This document shows positions 62,849-64,000 of a stretch of 64,000 nucleotides of DNA, in pieces. This DNA is from Mycolicibacterium iranicum. Its GTDB lineage: Bacteria; Actinomycetota; Actinomycetes; Mycobacteriales; Mycobacteriaceae. The stretch lies in assembly GCF_001650495.1 (NCBI RefSeq), contig NZ_LWCS01000018.1:1-64000 (forward strand), written 5' to 3'. The position numbers and the translations under genes are program-made. The notes under the pieces were generated by a model. That model had not been told where the DNA came from and did not search any database. It saw nothing but the letters and a program-made list of their open reading frames with translations. The stretch's first letter is position 1. Each line of letters begins with the position of its first letter.

Positions 62849-63862
62849 ATGCCCACACACAAGGCCGTGCAGGTCGCCTCAGCCAACGAAGCACTCACCC
62901 TCGTCGACGTCGAGACGCAGCCCCCTCCCGCCGGCCATGTCCGCATCGCCGTCGCCGCGTGCGGGGTCTGCGGCACCGACCGCGAGTTCCACGCCGGCCA
63001 CTTTCCCGGGTTGGAGTGGCCCCTCACGATGGGTCACGAGATCGCGGGCACGGTTGCCGAAGTAGGCGACGATGTCGAAGACTTCGCCGCCGGGGACCGG
63101 GTGGCGGTCGGCTGGTTCGGCGGCAACTGCAACCGCTGTGTCCCGTGCCGCAGGGGCCAGTTCATGCAGTGCGTGCGCATGCAGGTGCCGAGCTGGCAGT
63201 ACCCGGGCGGCTACGCCGAGTCGGTGACGGCTCCGTGGACCGCGCTCGCGAGAATTCCCGAGGGTCTGTCGTTCGTTGAGGCGGCGCCGATGGGTTGTGC
63301 AGGGGTGACGACGTTCAACGGGTTGCGGCAGACGCGCGCGAAAGCAGGCGACGTCGTGGCCGTGCTCGGTGTCGGCGGACTGGGACACCTCGGCGTGCAG
63401 TGGGCGAAGGCGATGGGGTTCGAGACAGTTGCTATCGGTCGCGGTACCGGCAAGGCCGAGGAGGCCAAGAAGCTCGGCGCACACCATTACTTCGATTCGA
63501 CGGCACAGGACGTTGCCGAGGAACTGCAGAAGCTCGGCGGCGCGGCGGTCGTGCTGGCCACTGCCAACAACGCCGAGGCGATGGCGGCGACGGTCGGTGG
63601 GCTCGGCCCGGCCGGGGAGCTGGTCGTCGTCGGAGTGTCGGCGGACAACCTGCCGATCAGCCCGCTGGACCTGATCAACTCCGGGCTGTCGGTGACCGGT
63701 CACCCGTCGGGCACGGCGCGCGACGTCGAGGAGACGCTGCATTTCGCACTGCTGACCGGGGTGCGGGCGATGGTGGAGGAGCAGCCGCTGGCCGAGGCCG
63801 CCGAAGCGTTCGCCGCGATGGATGAGGGACGCGCCCGCTACCGCAGGGTGCTGACCGTGTAG
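62849..63862 (+). CDS. Zinc-dependent alcohol dehydrogenase (MDR family)
   Basis: 337 aa. Catalytic zinc ligands in CGVCGTD and GHEIAG, structural zinc cysteines in GNCNRCVPCRRGQFMQC, and Rossmann loop VLGVGGLGHLGVQWAKAMG. This is the CaiA/AdhC-like alcohol dehydrogenase pattern, probably NADP(H)-linked with broad alcohol or aldehyde substrates. TAGGCT lies five bases before the ATG, close to a leaderless arrangement. Confidence 0.88.
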   Translation: MPTHKAVQVASANEALTLVDVETQPPPAGHVRIAVAACGVCGTDREFHAGHFPGLEWPLTMGHEIAGTVAEVGDDVEDFAAGDRVAVGWFGGNCNRCVPCRRGQFMQCVRMQVPSWQYPGGYAESVTAPWTALARIPEGLSFVEAAPMGCAGVTTFNGLRQTRAKAGDVVAVLGVGGLGHLGVQWAKAMGFETVAIGRGTGKAEEAKKLGAHHYFDSTAQDVAEELQKLGGAAVVLATANNAEAMAATVGGLGPAGELVVVGVSADNLPISPLDLINSGLSVTGHPSGTARDVEETLHFALLTGVRAMVEEQPLAEAAEAFAAMDEGRARYRRVLTV

Positions 63863-64000
63863 GGAAGCAGCCGATTTGTCGCGGGTCGCGCCGACGCTGG
63901 CGTCCCGACGATGGCTGACTATGTCGAGGGCATCGAGCACATGCCGCCGCGGCCGAACTCGAAGCGTGCGCACTGCTGTCGCTGCAGGACATCTCGGCGT
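63863..64000. other. Window edge, no assigned gene
   Basis: The last 138 bases hold no complete gene. One plus-strand frame from about 63940 reads HAAAAELEACALLSLQDISA and stays open to the edge, but has a TGA upstream and no start codon. It may be a fragment or chance. Confidence 0.3.

Overview
The window reads as chromosome of a fast-growing mycobacterium (Mycolicibacterium type). It is GC-rich, with GTG starts, 4-base GTGA/ATGA gene overlaps and many leaderless starts. It carries lineage markers: the iniBAC locus with iniR, lpqJ, etfD (Rv0338c type), ttfA, a CYP140-type P450, a mycothione-reductase-type enzyme, mycothiol-linked MDMPI-fold proteins and an F420-type LLM oxidoreductase. Gene order follows the Mycobacterium tuberculosis Rv0322-Rv0385 backbone with insertions and losses. 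I recognised no tRNA, rRNA, CRISPR array, insertion sequence or prophage. Family names come from recalled motifs and synteny, not from a database search.

Layout. 1-5.5 kb: tail of a Pro/Ser/Gly-rich protein, UDP-glucose dehydrogenase (udgA), small enzymes, a P450 and rmlA, so nucleotide-sugar supply for the envelope. 5.5-12.4 kb: a YibE/F membrane protein, a DUF4304 protein, an alanine/aspartate-type aminotransferase and EtfD, the membrane Fe-S oxidoreductase that takes electrons from ETF in fatty acid oxidation. EtfD has an unusual six-copy motif tail, and two palindromes lie upstream of its gene. 12.5-25.1 kb: the ini region. It holds the regulator IniR, two IniB-type proteins, the dynamin-like GTPases IniA and IniC, two flanking paralogous Hsp70-fold proteins each with one membrane segment and a low-complexity exported tail, and two more single-pass proteins with similar tails. 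This looks like one envelope-stress module and is the most interesting part of the window. 25.2-31.4 kb: an LLM oxidoreductase/TIGR03085 pair and an overlapping mtr-zwf-GH15 operon (thiol redox, NADPH, trehalose-type sugar). 31.4-37.0 kb: lpqJ, then an allantoin-use island (GntR regulator, NCS1 permease, hydantoin/allantoin racemase, PuuE-type allantoinase, allantoicase).

37.0-41.3 kb: dnaK-grpE-dnaJ-hspR heat-shock operon behind two HAIR-like operators. 41.4-50.3 kb: small membrane proteins, aldose epimerase, a two-domain flavohemoglobin, a divergent TetR/permease pair, a GAP-family exporter, VOC, GtrA and CYTH proteins. 50.4-57.0 kb: clpB with its own HAIR-like operator, an SDR, ttfA (MmpL3 accessory factor), a second SDR in the slot where M. 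tuberculosis has pyrE, a lipoprotein and a TrmH-type methyltransferase. 57-64 kb: a TetR/MFS efflux pair divergent from a GH76-family gene, an NhaA-DsbA fusion, a DedA protein and a zinc alcohol dehydrogenase.

A recurring theme is the leaderless start. In eleven places a TAnnnT hexamer sits exactly six bases before a gene's first codon. In three of these the hexamer begins with the stop codon of the gene before. One of the three is iniC, whose expected ATG reads ATC.
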